10,180 nucleotides of DNA from an uncultured Clostridia bacterium (GTDB lineage: Bacteria > Bacillota > Clostridia > Oscillospirales > Oscillospiraceae). Location: positions 1-10,180 of the forward strand of contig CAMGPO010000017.1 of assembly GCA_946060825.1 (NCBI GenBank), read 5' to 3'. The position numbers and the translations under genes were made by a program. How positions within the stretch are numbered: position 1 is the first letter of the stretch; the number at the start of each line of letters is the position of its first letter. The notes beneath the pieces were generated by a model. The model had not been told where the DNA came from. It was given only the letters and a program-made list of their open reading frames with translations, and made no database searches. This document shows, piece by piece, positions 1 through 6,058 of the stretch.

Positions 1-732
1 GCGGTCGAGGGACGCCAGCATCCGGGGATAGCGCTCCGTCAGCGGCTCCATCTCCCGGTAGACGGCGAGCAGCCGGGAGAAATTGCCCCGGCGCTTGGGC
101 CGCAGGGCCGCCAGCTTCTCCGGGAGGCCGCCGCCCCAGTCGCGGAGAACCGGATCCGGGCTGTCAAAGGCGTCCTCCAGCGCCTCGGCGAAGGCCAGCA
201 GCAGGACGGCCCGCTCATGGACGGTGAAGCGCCGGTCGGCGGCGATGGAGAAGGCCACGGCCCGGCCCCGCAGGACGGCGTAAAACCGGCCCGGGTCGAT
301 GTCGTTGAGGGACGGCGGGGCGTCGTCCACGGTCTCGGTGATTGCAAAGGGCGTCTCCAGGATCAGGCGGCAGGCGGCGGGGCAGGAGAGGGACACGCCC
401 TCCTCGGCGAGGCCGCCGAATTCGTAGCGGAACCGGGGATAGCGGTCGCAGACCCGGCTCAGGGCCTGCTCGCCGTAGGTGAATTGGAGGCTGCACAGGC
501 CGTCGGACCGCAGCATCGGACAGCCGCCGTCCCGGAAGGCCAGATAGCTGTCGCCCTCCTCGTCCCGGCAGAGGCAGGCCCGGACCCGTTCGCCCAGAGG
601 GCCTTCCAGCGCCTCGTAGTACCGCCGGGTCTCCTCGTCGACGACGACCTCCCAGCTCCGGCAGCAGGTGTCCGGGCAGGCCCCGGCGGCACAGGCAAAG
701 GCGGCATAGTAGGACGGCGCATGGCGCTTCAT
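1..732 (-). CDS. fliB: FliB-like flagellin lysine-N-methylase, 3' end cut by window
   Basis: The minus-strand frame is open from the ATG at 732 to the window edge (244 codons), so the C-terminus lies outside. The protein starts MKRHAPSYY and carries the cysteine cluster typical of the FliB/YkgJ-like family: C14, C19, then D-T-C23-C24, a CPMLRSDGLC block (C71, C80) followed by LQFTYGEQALSRVCDRYPR, and LSCPAACR (C117, C121). In this family the cysteines are thought to hold an iron-sulfur or metal centre, and the Salmonella member methylates flagellin lysines; that protein is about 400 residues, so roughly 150 residues are missing here. The start is supported by an AAAGGGG ribosome-binding site 8 nt upstream. 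Neighbours are not flagellar, and many gut clostridia without obvious flagella carry such proteins, so the substrate is open. Family assignment is firm; the flagellin substrate is inferred. Confidence 0.85.
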   Translation of the reverse strand, partial: MKRHAPSYYAAFACAAGACPDTCCRSWEVVVDEETRRYYEALEGPLGERVRACLCRDEEGDSYLAFRDGGCPMLRSDGLCSLQFTYGEQALSRVCDRYPRFRYEFGGLAEEGVSLSCPAACRLILETPFAITETVDDAPPSLNDIDPGRFYAVLRGRAVAFSIAADRRFTVHERAVLLLAFAEALEDAFDSPDPVLRDWGGGLPEKLAALRPKRRGNFSRLLAVYREMEPLTERYPRMLASLDR

Positions 733-812
733 GGAGATTTCCCCTTTCAGGTTTGAATTGGCGTAAAACTGGAAATCCTTGGTAATAACAACCAGGGAAA
801 GGAACTTGCGCA

Positions 813-1919
813 ATGAAGAAACGGAATGTCCGGCTGCTGGCGCCGGTGCTGCTGCTGGCCCTGCTGATGCCCTCCGCCGGAGCGGCGGACACGGCCGAGA
901 TCACGGAATGCCGCGCCGATGGGAGCGGGGTCACGCTGGAATGGACGGACTGCGGGGCGGACCGCTATGAGGTCTACCGCTCGTCCCGGGAGCATGGCAC
1001 CTACGTCCGGATCGCCGTCACGCCGTCGTCTACATACCGGGACACCGGAATCCGTCCCGGTCAGGTCTTTTTTTATCAGGTGCGGCCCCGCTGGGACAGT
1101 CCCGGCGGCACGCGGTACGGCCCCTTTTCGGCTCCGGCGGGCCAGTGCGGCGTCCGACTCGTCAGCGCCCCGGCCACGGCAAATCCCTGCTGGCAGCAGG
1201 GGCGCACTATCCGCGTCACCGGGCTGATGCTCCACAGCGTCGGCTGCGCTCAGGAGAGCGGGGCCGTCTTTGCGAGCGTCTGGAACCAGCCGGAGGCGGA
1301 TGTGCTGGTCCACGCGGTGATCGAGCCGGGCGGGACGGTCTATCAGCTGGCGGACTGGGAGCGGCGCTGCTGGCACTGCGGCGGCAGCGGCAACGACTAC
1401 CTGATCGGCGTCGAGATGACGGAGCCGAATGAGCTGGTTTACACCTCCGGCACCGAATTCATCTGGAGCGGCCGGGCCCGGGAAAAAGCCATCGACAACT
1501 ATAACACGGCGGTCAGCCTCTTTGCCAGCCTCTGCTTTCAATATGACCTCGACCCGATGACCGCCATCCTCTCCCATAAGGAGGGCGGTGAGCGGGGCAT
1601 TGCCTCGGGTCACGGCGACCCGGAGCACCTCTGGACCGGCCTCGGGCTGAACCTCACCATGGACACCTTCCGGCAGGACGTCCGGAAGAAGATGGCCGGC
1701 AGCTACCGCGACCGGACGGTTGCCGACTCTGCTTCCCCGGCGGCGACGGTGACGGCCGACGTCCTCAACGTTCGCAGCGGGCCGGGCATGGCCTATGATG
1801 TGCTCGGCGTCCTGGAACAGGGAAGCGGCGTGGCGGTGCTGGAGGTGCGGCAGACAGCGGACCGGATCTGGGGCCGCCTCGCCTCCGGCGGCTGGGTCTG
1901 CATGGACTACGTTGGGTGA
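813..1919 (+). CDS. Secreted N-acetylmuramoyl-L-alanine amidase with FnIII and SH3 domains
   Basis: This 368-residue protein probably cleaves the amide bond between MurNAc and L-alanine in peptidoglycan outside the cell. It begins with a signal peptide (MKKR, then a leucine-rich core, cleavage likely near A24-A25). Residues about 28-110 read as a fibronectin type III domain (VTLEWTDCGADRYEVYRS, FFYQVRPRW). Residues about 132-290 resemble amidase_2/PGRP zinc amidases: H141 in GLMLHSVG, VLVHAVIEPGGTVYQLADW, E201 in IGVEMTEP, and a HGDPEHLW block with H267, D269 and H272; exact zinc ligands are inferred. Residues about 311-366 are a bacterial SH3 domain (ADVLNVRSGPGMAYDVLG) that usually binds the wall. 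The start has AAAGGA 9 nt upstream. It faces away from the FliB-like gene across an 80-bp gap. Remodelling, competition or prophage-derived lysis are all possible roles; no phage genes are adjacent. Confidence 0.88.
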   Translation: MKKRNVRLLAPVLLLALLMPSAGAADTAEITECRADGSGVTLEWTDCGADRYEVYRSSREHGTYVRIAVTPSSTYRDTGIRPGQVFFYQVRPRWDSPGGTRYGPFSAPAGQCGVRLVSAPATANPCWQQGRTIRVTGLMLHSVGCAQESGAVFASVWNQPEADVLVHAVIEPGGTVYQLADWERRCWHCGGSGNDYLIGVEMTEPNELVYTSGTEFIWSGRAREKAIDNYNTAVSLFASLCFQYDLDPMTAILSHKEGGERGIASGHGDPEHLWTGLGLNLTMDTFRQDVRKKMAGSYRDRTVADSASPAATVTADVLNVRSGPGMAYDVLGVLEQGSGVAVLEVRQTADRIWGRLASGGWVCMDYVG

Positions 1920-1948
1920 TTGCACGACGGCGCTTTTTCTGATACAAT
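1920..1948 (+). promoter_or_regulatory. Putative promoter of the acetate-kinase/exporter unit
   Basis: TTGCAC (1920-1925) and TACAAT (1943-1948) are separated by 17 bp, and a TG one base before the -10 box (1940-1941) makes it an extended -10. The -35 matches consensus at only three positions, so the extended -10 probably carries the activity. It begins at the base after the amidase stop codon, which suggests the downstream unit is transcribed on its own. Confidence 0.6.
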
Positions 1949-1963
1949 AAACATAATCAGAAA
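1936..1963. promoter_or_regulatory. Inverted repeat spanning the -10 box (candidate operator)
   Basis: TTTCTGAT (1936-1943) and ATCAGAAA (1956-1963) form a perfect 8-bp dyad with a 12-base AT-rich centre that contains the TACAAT -10 box and the expected transcription start. The stem is too AT-rich and lacks a following T run on the plus strand, so a terminator is less likely than a protein-binding site. No regulator is identified. Confidence 0.45.
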
Positions 1964-1981
1964 CAGGCCGGAGGTCAAGCC

Positions 1982-3148
1982 ATGAATATCCTGATTTGCA
2001 ACGTGGGCTCCACATCCCTCAAATATCAGCTCTTCGCCATGGACAGGGGCGAGCAGGTCATCGCCGCCGGCGGCGCGGAGCGCGTCGGCGGGAGGGAGAG
2101 CGGTTTCTACTGGACGGAGAACGGAGAAAAGCGCCGGGAGCGTCTGGCTCTGCCCACCCACCGGGAGGCCATCGAGCGGATGCTGCGCCAGCTCCCGCCG
2201 GAGGCGGCGGTGGACTGCGTCGGCTTCAAGGTCGTCCATGCCAAAGGCGTCACCGGCGTCCAGTACCTGACGGACGACGTGCTGGCCGCCATGGAGGCCT
2301 TCAATTCCGTGGCCCCGGCCCACAACCCGCCCTATCTCGCGGCCATCCGCCAGTTCCGGGCTTTGATGCCCGGCGTGCCCCTGATCGGCTCCTTTGAGAC
2401 GGCCTTCCACGCCCAGATGCCGCCGGAGGCCAGACTCTATTCGATCCCCTGGGAGCTGAGCGAGCGGTATGCCATCCACCGCTACGGCTTCCACGGCGCG
2501 TCCCATGAATATATGACGGAGTTCGCGGCGGAGAAGCTGGGCCGCCGGGACTTCCGGCTGGTCTCCTGCCACCTCGGCGGGAGCGGCTCCCTCGCCGCCG
2601 TCCGGGACTGCAGGAGCGTCGACACCTCCATGGGCCTGTCCCTCCAGTGCGGCGTCATGCAGAACAACCGCATCGGCGACATTGACCCCTACATCATCTT
2701 CTATCTGGCCGAGGAATGTGGCATGACCCTGCCGGAGATCAAAACCATGCTCCAGACGAAGAGCGGCCTCCTCGGCATGAGCGGCGTCTCCAACGACCTG
2801 CGGGACGTGGAGGATGCGGCGGCTGCCGGAAATGAGCGGGCACAGATTGCCCTGCGGGCCTATACCTACGGCATCAAGAAGTACATCGGCAGCTATGCGG
2901 CGGCCCTCGGTGGGCTGGACGCCATCACCTTTGGCGGGGGCATCGGCCGCAACAGCGCCCGTGTCCGGGAGCAGGCCCTGTCGGGCCTCGATTTCCTCGG
3001 CGTGGAGCTGGATCTGCAGAAAAACTGGTCGCCCAGGGGCGGCGATGATGTCTCCCGGGACGGCAGTCCAGTGCGCATCTACGTCGTCGATACCAACGAG
3101 GAAATCGTCGTGGCCCGCAAGGCCGCCGCTCTTTTGATGGGAGGCTGA
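1982..3148 (+). CDS. Divergent acetate/propionate kinase family protein
   Basis: This 388-residue protein belongs to the acetate kinase branch of the ASKHA superfamily, which transfers phosphate between ATP and a short carboxylate; length is close to the usual 400. Conserved features are the N-terminal nucleotide loop with N7, S10, S12 and K14 (NVGSTSLKYQL), HNPPYL, YGFHGASH with H171, CHLGG with H197, DTSMG, RIGDIDP with R230, GGGIGRNS, and TNEE near residue 373. Relative to Methanosarcina AckA, several active-site positions differ: K83 (FKVVHAKG) replaces the Arg91 position, E139 (FETAFH) replaces Asp148, and G200 replaces Asn211. These are substrate-pocket or catalytic residues, so the true substrate may not be acetate. 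GGAGG lies 7 nt before the ATG. No phosphotransacetylase is adjacent. It is followed after 7 bp by an anion exporter gene, suggesting co-transcription. Confidence 0.85.
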   Translation: MNILICNVGSTSLKYQLFAMDRGEQVIAAGGAERVGGRESGFYWTENGEKRRERLALPTHREAIERMLRQLPPEAAVDCVGFKVVHAKGVTGVQYLTDDVLAAMEAFNSVAPAHNPPYLAAIRQFRALMPGVPLIGSFETAFHAQMPPEARLYSIPWELSERYAIHRYGFHGASHEYMTEFAAEKLGRRDFRLVSCHLGGSGSLAAVRDCRSVDTSMGLSLQCGVMQNNRIGDIDPYIIFYLAEECGMTLPEIKTMLQTKSGLLGMSGVSNDLRDVEDAAAAGNERAQIALRAYTYGIKKYIGSYAAALGGLDAITFGGGIGRNSARVREQALSGLDFLGVELDLQKNWSPRGGDDVSRDGSPVRIYVVDTNEEIVVARKAAALLMGG

Positions 3149-3155
3149 GCCGTCC

Positions 3156-3884
3156 GTGCCAAGCGTCAGTGTAATCCTGCTGCTGTCTCTGGTCAGTGCC
3201 GGCGCGGCCTTTGTCCAGCGGGTCAGCGGTTTCGGATTCGGCATCTTTGCCATGCTGTTTCTGCCCTATTTCCTGCCCTCTCAGGCGGCGGCGTCCACGG
3301 TGGCGAGCCTCATCTCCTGTGTTTGCAACGGATATAACGCCATCCGGTACCGGAAGTCTGTTCGGCCGCGGATCATGCTGCCGCTGGTCTGCGCGGCTCT
3401 GGTCACCATCCCCATTGCCGTCCGGTTTTCCGCCGTTGGGCCGGAGCACCTGCTCAAGCGGCTGCTGGGCGTGGTGCTGATCCTCCTGAGCCTCTATTTC
3501 CTCTTTTTCAGCAAGCGGATCCACATCCGCCCGACCATCCCCAACGGCCTTCTGGCCGGCGCCCTGGGCGGCACGCTGAACGGCCTGTTCTCCACCGGAG
3601 GCCCGCCGGCCGTTCTCTACCTGATGCACGCCACCGAAGACAATCTGACCTATTTCGCCACGATCCAGGCCTACTTCGCTCTGACCAACATCTATTCCTC
3701 CACGATGCGGGCGCTGAATGGCCTCATCACCCGGGAAATCCTGCTCCTGTCCGTCCTGGGACTGGCCGGTTGGTGGATCGGTGACCGCGTTGGTACGAAG
3801 GTCTTCGCCCGGCTGAACCCGGAGCGCCTGCGCCAGGTGATCTACATCGGCATGATCGCCAGCGGCATTCTGATGCTTGTTTGA
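3156..3884 (+). CDS. TauE/SafE (TSUP) family anion exporter
   Basis: This 242-residue membrane protein matches the TSUP family (COG0730), whose members export sulfite, sulfoacetate or related organic anions. About seven to eight hydrophobic segments can be read, roughly at residues 5-22, 27-60 (re-entrant or two helices), 72-93, 101-118, 130-157, 165-185, 195-212 and 226-242. The family's duplicated glycine-rich motif is visible in both halves: RVSGFGFGIFAM (22-33) and GGTLNGLFSTGGPPAVLYL (138-156). The start is a GTG, chosen because it directly follows the hydrophobic N-terminus and GGGAGG (3139-3144, inside the end of the upstream gene) lies 11 nt before it. The 7-bp gap to the kinase gene points to one transcript ending at the hairpin just after the stop. 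The exported substrate cannot be told from sequence. Confidence 0.88.
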   Translation: MPSVSVILLLSLVSAGAAFVQRVSGFGFGIFAMLFLPYFLPSQAAASTVASLISCVCNGYNAIRYRKSVRPRIMLPLVCAALVTIPIAVRFSAVGPEHLLKRLLGVVLILLSLYFLFFSKRIHIRPTIPNGLLAGALGGTLNGLFSTGGPPAVLYLMHATEDNLTYFATIQAYFALTNIYSSTMRALNGLITREILLLSVLGLAGWWIGDRVGTKVFARLNPERLRQVIYIGMIASGILMLV

Positions 3885-3890
3885 ACAAAG

Positions 3891-3922
3891 CCCGGCAGTT
3901 TAAAACTGCCGGGATTTTTTTT
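3891..3922 (+). terminator. Rho-independent terminator after the exporter gene
   Basis: CCCGGCAGT pairs with ACTGCCGGG across a 5-base TTAAA loop (9-bp stem, extendable), followed by an A and eight T residues. It starts 6 bp after the exporter stop codon and separates this unit from the GntR operon. Confidence 0.95.
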
Positions 3923-3943
3923 GAAAAAATTTTCGGAACCCCC

Positions 3944-3972
3944 TTGACAAATCTGTATGATTGTATTATTGT
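3944..3972 (+). promoter_or_regulatory. Promoter of the GntR/ABC operon
   Basis: A perfect -35 box TTGACA (3944-3949) is followed 17 bp later by TATTGT (3967-3972). The -10 match is moderate; TATTAT at 3964-3969 is a better box but gives a 14-bp spacer. The AT-rich leader contrasts with the surrounding GC-rich DNA. Confidence 0.75.
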
Positions 3973-3990
3973 ATGAATTAGTTAATACAA
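3954..3990. promoter_or_regulatory. Repeat cluster, candidate operator of the GntR regulator
   Basis: Three tandem 8-bp units lie head to tail: TGTATGAT (3954-3961), TGTATTAT (3962-3969) and TGTATGAA (3970-3977). A fourth, inverted unit, TAATACAA (3983-3990), is an exact reverse complement of TTGTATTA (3961-3968) with 14 bp between, and its ATACAA also pairs with TTGTAT (3969-3974) as an imperfect 22-bp palindrome. The cluster overlaps the spacer, -10 box and transcription start, where YtrA-type repressors commonly bind to control their own operon. Binding is inferred. Confidence 0.6.
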
Positions 3991-4015
3991 CAACACAAAA
4001 ACACGGAGGCAGCAT

Positions 4016-4372
4016 ATGGAGTGGAAAATTCTGGACAACCGGCCGATCTGGGCGCAGCTGCAGGAGCAGTTGACGCTGCGGATCATCGCCGGAACCTATC
4101 CTCTGGGAAGCCGCCTGCCGTCGGTGCGGGAGCTGGCCGCCGAGGCCGGCGTCAACCCGAACACGATGCAGCGCGCTCTCAGCTCCCTGGAGGGCAGCGG
4201 CCTGGTGGCCGCCAACCGGACGGCGGGCCGGTTTGTGACTGAGGATCGGGAGCGGCTGGACGCGATCCGCATGGAGTTCGCCCGCAGCCGGATGGAGGAA
4301 TACCTTGCCGGCATGGAGACCCTCGGATTTACCCGGGACGAAGCCAAACAACTATTGATGGAGGAAGCATAG
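4016..4372 (+). CDS. GntR family transcriptional regulator, YtrA subfamily
   Basis: This 118-residue protein has an N-terminal winged helix-turn-helix (about residues 10-75) with the GntR pattern LPSVRELAAEAGVNPNT followed by MQRALSSLEGSGLV, and the opening PIWAQLQEQLTLRI typical of the YtrA subfamily. The short C-terminal part (about 80-118) is a charged helical stretch, as in YtrA proteins, which dimerise through helices and lack the large ligand-binding domain of other GntR proteins. The start has GGAGG 6 nt upstream. It is the first gene of an operon with an ABC ATPase (2-bp gap) and permease, the usual YtrA arrangement, and the repeat cluster over its promoter suggests it represses its own operon. 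In relatives the trigger is often a cell-envelope-active antibiotic; here that is unknown. Confidence 0.92.
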   Translation: MEWKILDNRPIWAQLQEQLTLRIIAGTYPLGSRLPSVRELAAEAGVNPNTMQRALSSLEGSGLVAANRTAGRFVTEDRERLDAIRMEFARSRMEEYLAGMETLGFTRDEAKQLLMEEA

Positions 4373-4374
4373 AA

Positions 4375-5190
4375 ATGGAAGAGAATCTGATTGTCTGCAC
4401 CGGCCTGCAGAAGCGCTTCGGCAACGCCGCCGCCCTGCGCAAGGTCGATCTGACCGTGGGGCGCGGAAAAATCGTCGGCCTGCTCGGCCCCAACGGCAGC
4501 GGAAAAACCACCCTGATCAAGCTGCTCTGCGGCCTGCTGCAGCCCACGGCCGGCGAGATCCGCATCGACGGCCAGGCCCCCGGCCCCTACACCAAGTCGA
4601 TCGTCAGCTACCTGCCGGACCGGATGTACTTCGCGGACTGGATGACGGCCAACGACCTGATGGACTTCTTTGAGGACTTCTACAAGGATTTCCGCCGCCA
4701 GAAGGCGGAGGCCATGTGCGCGGCCCTGGGCCTGCAGATGAACCAGCGCATCAAGACCATGTCCAAAGGCACCAAGGAAAAGCTGCAGCTCATCCTGGTC
4801 ATGAGCCGGGAGGCCCAGCTCTATCTGCTGGATGAGCCGATCGCCGGCGTCGACCCGGCGGCCCGGGACTTCATTCTGGACACAATCCTCGGCAACTACA
4901 ACGAGAACGGCACCGTCGTCATCTCCACCCACCTGATCTCCGACGTGGAGAAGGTGCTGGACGAGGTGATCTTCCTGAAGAAGGGCGAGGTCGTCCGGCA
5001 GGATACCGTCGACCACATCCGGGAGACCGAGGGCAAGTCTGTGGATGCGTTGTTCCGCGAGGTGTTCCGCACCGTGCCCTACGGCGAGTATATGCCCCAC
5101 CCGCGGGAATGGGACTGTGCCGCCCATGCGCCGGAGAAGCTGGAACCGCCCGCGCGGGCAGAAAATCAGGAAGGAGGCGACGCCCAATGA
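4375..5190 (+). CDS. ABC transporter ATP-binding protein
   Basis: This 271-residue protein is the ATPase that should power the permease encoded next. Visible motifs are Walker A GPNGSGKTT (38-46), a YLPDR stretch (79-83) where the Q-loop normally sits, a degenerate signature MSKGTKEKLQL (129-139) in place of LSGGQ, Walker B LYLLDE (149-154), the D-loop AGVD (157-160) and the switch histidine H186 in VVISTH. The degenerate signature and Asp in the Q-loop region are common among ATPases linked to YtrA-type regulators, so they need not mean inactivity. The last 35 residues or so form a polar tail (PHPREWDCAAHAPEKL onward) beyond the usual domain end; its codons hold the next gene's ribosome-binding site. 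GGAGG precedes the ATG by 10 nt. Whether the transporter imports, exports or senses is unknown. Confidence 0.92.
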   Translation: MEENLIVCTGLQKRFGNAAALRKVDLTVGRGKIVGLLGPNGSGKTTLIKLLCGLLQPTAGEIRIDGQAPGPYTKSIVSYLPDRMYFADWMTANDLMDFFEDFYKDFRRQKAEAMCAALGLQMNQRIKTMSKGTKEKLQLILVMSREAQLYLLDEPIAGVDPAARDFILDTILGNYNENGTVVISTHLISDVEKVLDEVIFLKKGEVVRQDTVDHIRETEGKSVDALFREVFRTVPYGEYMPHPREWDCAAHAPEKLEPPARAENQEGGDAQ

Positions 5191-6017
5191 CCGGTAAACT
5201 GATGAAATACGAGCTGCGCTCCATGCTGCGCACATTCCTCCCCCTCTGGGGCGCCATTCTGGTGGTGGCCCTGCTGAACCGCTGCACCCTGCAGATCGAG
5301 AGCCTGCGGGACTGGCTCGGCGGCGTACCCGCCATTCTGATGATGGTGCTCTATGTCATCGCCATCATTGCCATCGCCATCGTGGCCCTGGTGTTCATGA
5401 TCCAGCGGTTCTACAACGGTATGCTCAAGGACGAGGGCTACCTGATGTTTACCCTGCCGGTGAAAACAAGCCAGCTCATCTGGGGCAAATGCCTGTCGGC
5501 CACGATCCTGACCTTTGTGACCTCCCTGATCTGTCTCGTCTCCGTGATGATTCTGGTGGTGAACAACGACCTGATCCATGAGATGCAGGAGCTGTTCTCC
5601 AGCTTCAACGCGACGGTCATGTACTACTCCAACGGGCTGGAAATCCCCGCCGGTTTTATGCCCCAGGCGATCCTGCTGATGCTGGTGCTCGGCGTGGCCT
5701 GCATCATCGCGGAGATCCTCCACGCCTATCTGGCCATGGCCATCGGCCAGCTCGCCGGCAAGCACAAGGCTGGCATCTCGATCCTGGCCTACATCCTCAT
5801 CAGCATGGCCCTGAGCACCGTTACCAGTTCCTTTATGGCCAGCAACGGCTTCGGCATCGGAAACCTGCTGGAAAACGTGAGCTGGCTGGAAGATGTCGGC
5901 ATGACCGGCGGCCTCTGGCTGTTCTTCGGCTTCAACATTTTGGTGGCGGTGCTGCAGATCGTGATCTTCTACTTCCCGACCAACGCCCTGCTGAAAAACA
6001 AGCTGAACCTCGAATAA
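5187..6017 (+). CDS. ABC-2 type permease partner of the upstream ATPase
   Basis: This 276-residue integral membrane protein probably forms the channel of the transporter with the preceding ATPase. About six membrane spans can be read, roughly at residues 16-30, 47-71, 102-125, 158-186, 195-215 and 241-263. Between the second and third lies RFYNGMLKDEGYLMFTLPV (74-92), a motif seen in many ABC-2 permeases of clostridial GntR-ABC operons. The start at 5187 is preferred over an in-frame ATG at 5109: AAGGAGG lies 9 nt upstream, the ATG overlaps the ATPase stop as ATGA, which indicates translational coupling, and the upstream extension would be arginine-rich and unlike the family. The substrate is not evident. 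A terminator follows 6 bp after the stop. Confidence 0.9.
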   Translation: MTGKLMKYELRSMLRTFLPLWGAILVVALLNRCTLQIESLRDWLGGVPAILMMVLYVIAIIAIAIVALVFMIQRFYNGMLKDEGYLMFTLPVKTSQLIWGKCLSATILTFVTSLICLVSVMILVVNNDLIHEMQELFSSFNATVMYYSNGLEIPAGFMPQAILLMLVLGVACIIAEILHAYLAMAIGQLAGKHKAGISILAYILISMALSTVTSSFMASNGFGIGNLLENVSWLEDVGMTGGLWLFFGFNILVAVLQIVIFYFPTNALLKNKLNLE

Positions 6018-6023
6018 GCGAAA

Positions 6024-6058
6024 TCCCCCGGAAGCGAAGCTTCCGGGGGAACATTTTT
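6024..6058 (+). terminator. Rho-independent terminator of the GntR/ABC operon
   Basis: TCCCCCGGAAGC pairs perfectly with GCTTCCGGGGGA (12 bp, GAA loop), followed by ACA and five T residues. It lies between the convergent permease and nth genes. On the minus strand only three T residues follow the stem, so it may terminate nth transcripts less efficiently. The T run overlaps the last codon of nth. Confidence 0.92.

Noticed and set aside
753..788. Promoter for the amidase gene (TTGAAT or TTGGCG with TAATAA or GGTAAT)
   Set aside because: No combination gives both boxes a good match at 16-18 bp spacing, so no promoter is called.
747..2015. 422-codon open frame on the minus strand opposite the amidase gene
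   Set aside because: It is antisense to a gene with clear domains, has no ribosome-binding site, and its composition is typical of a shadow frame in GC-rich DNA.
1907..3253. 448-codon open frame on the minus strand opposite the kinase gene
   Set aside because: Antisense to conserved acetate-kinase motifs and matches no family; long antisense frames are expected at this GC content.
5109..5186. Upstream start for the ABC permease
   Set aside because: It lacks a ribosome-binding site and adds an arginine-rich segment before a typical permease N-terminus; the 5187 start has AAGGAGG and ATGA coupling.
4096..5235. 379-codon open frame on the minus strand opposite the GntR and ATPase genes
   Set aside because: It covers two genes with clear motifs on the other strand and shows no domain of its own.
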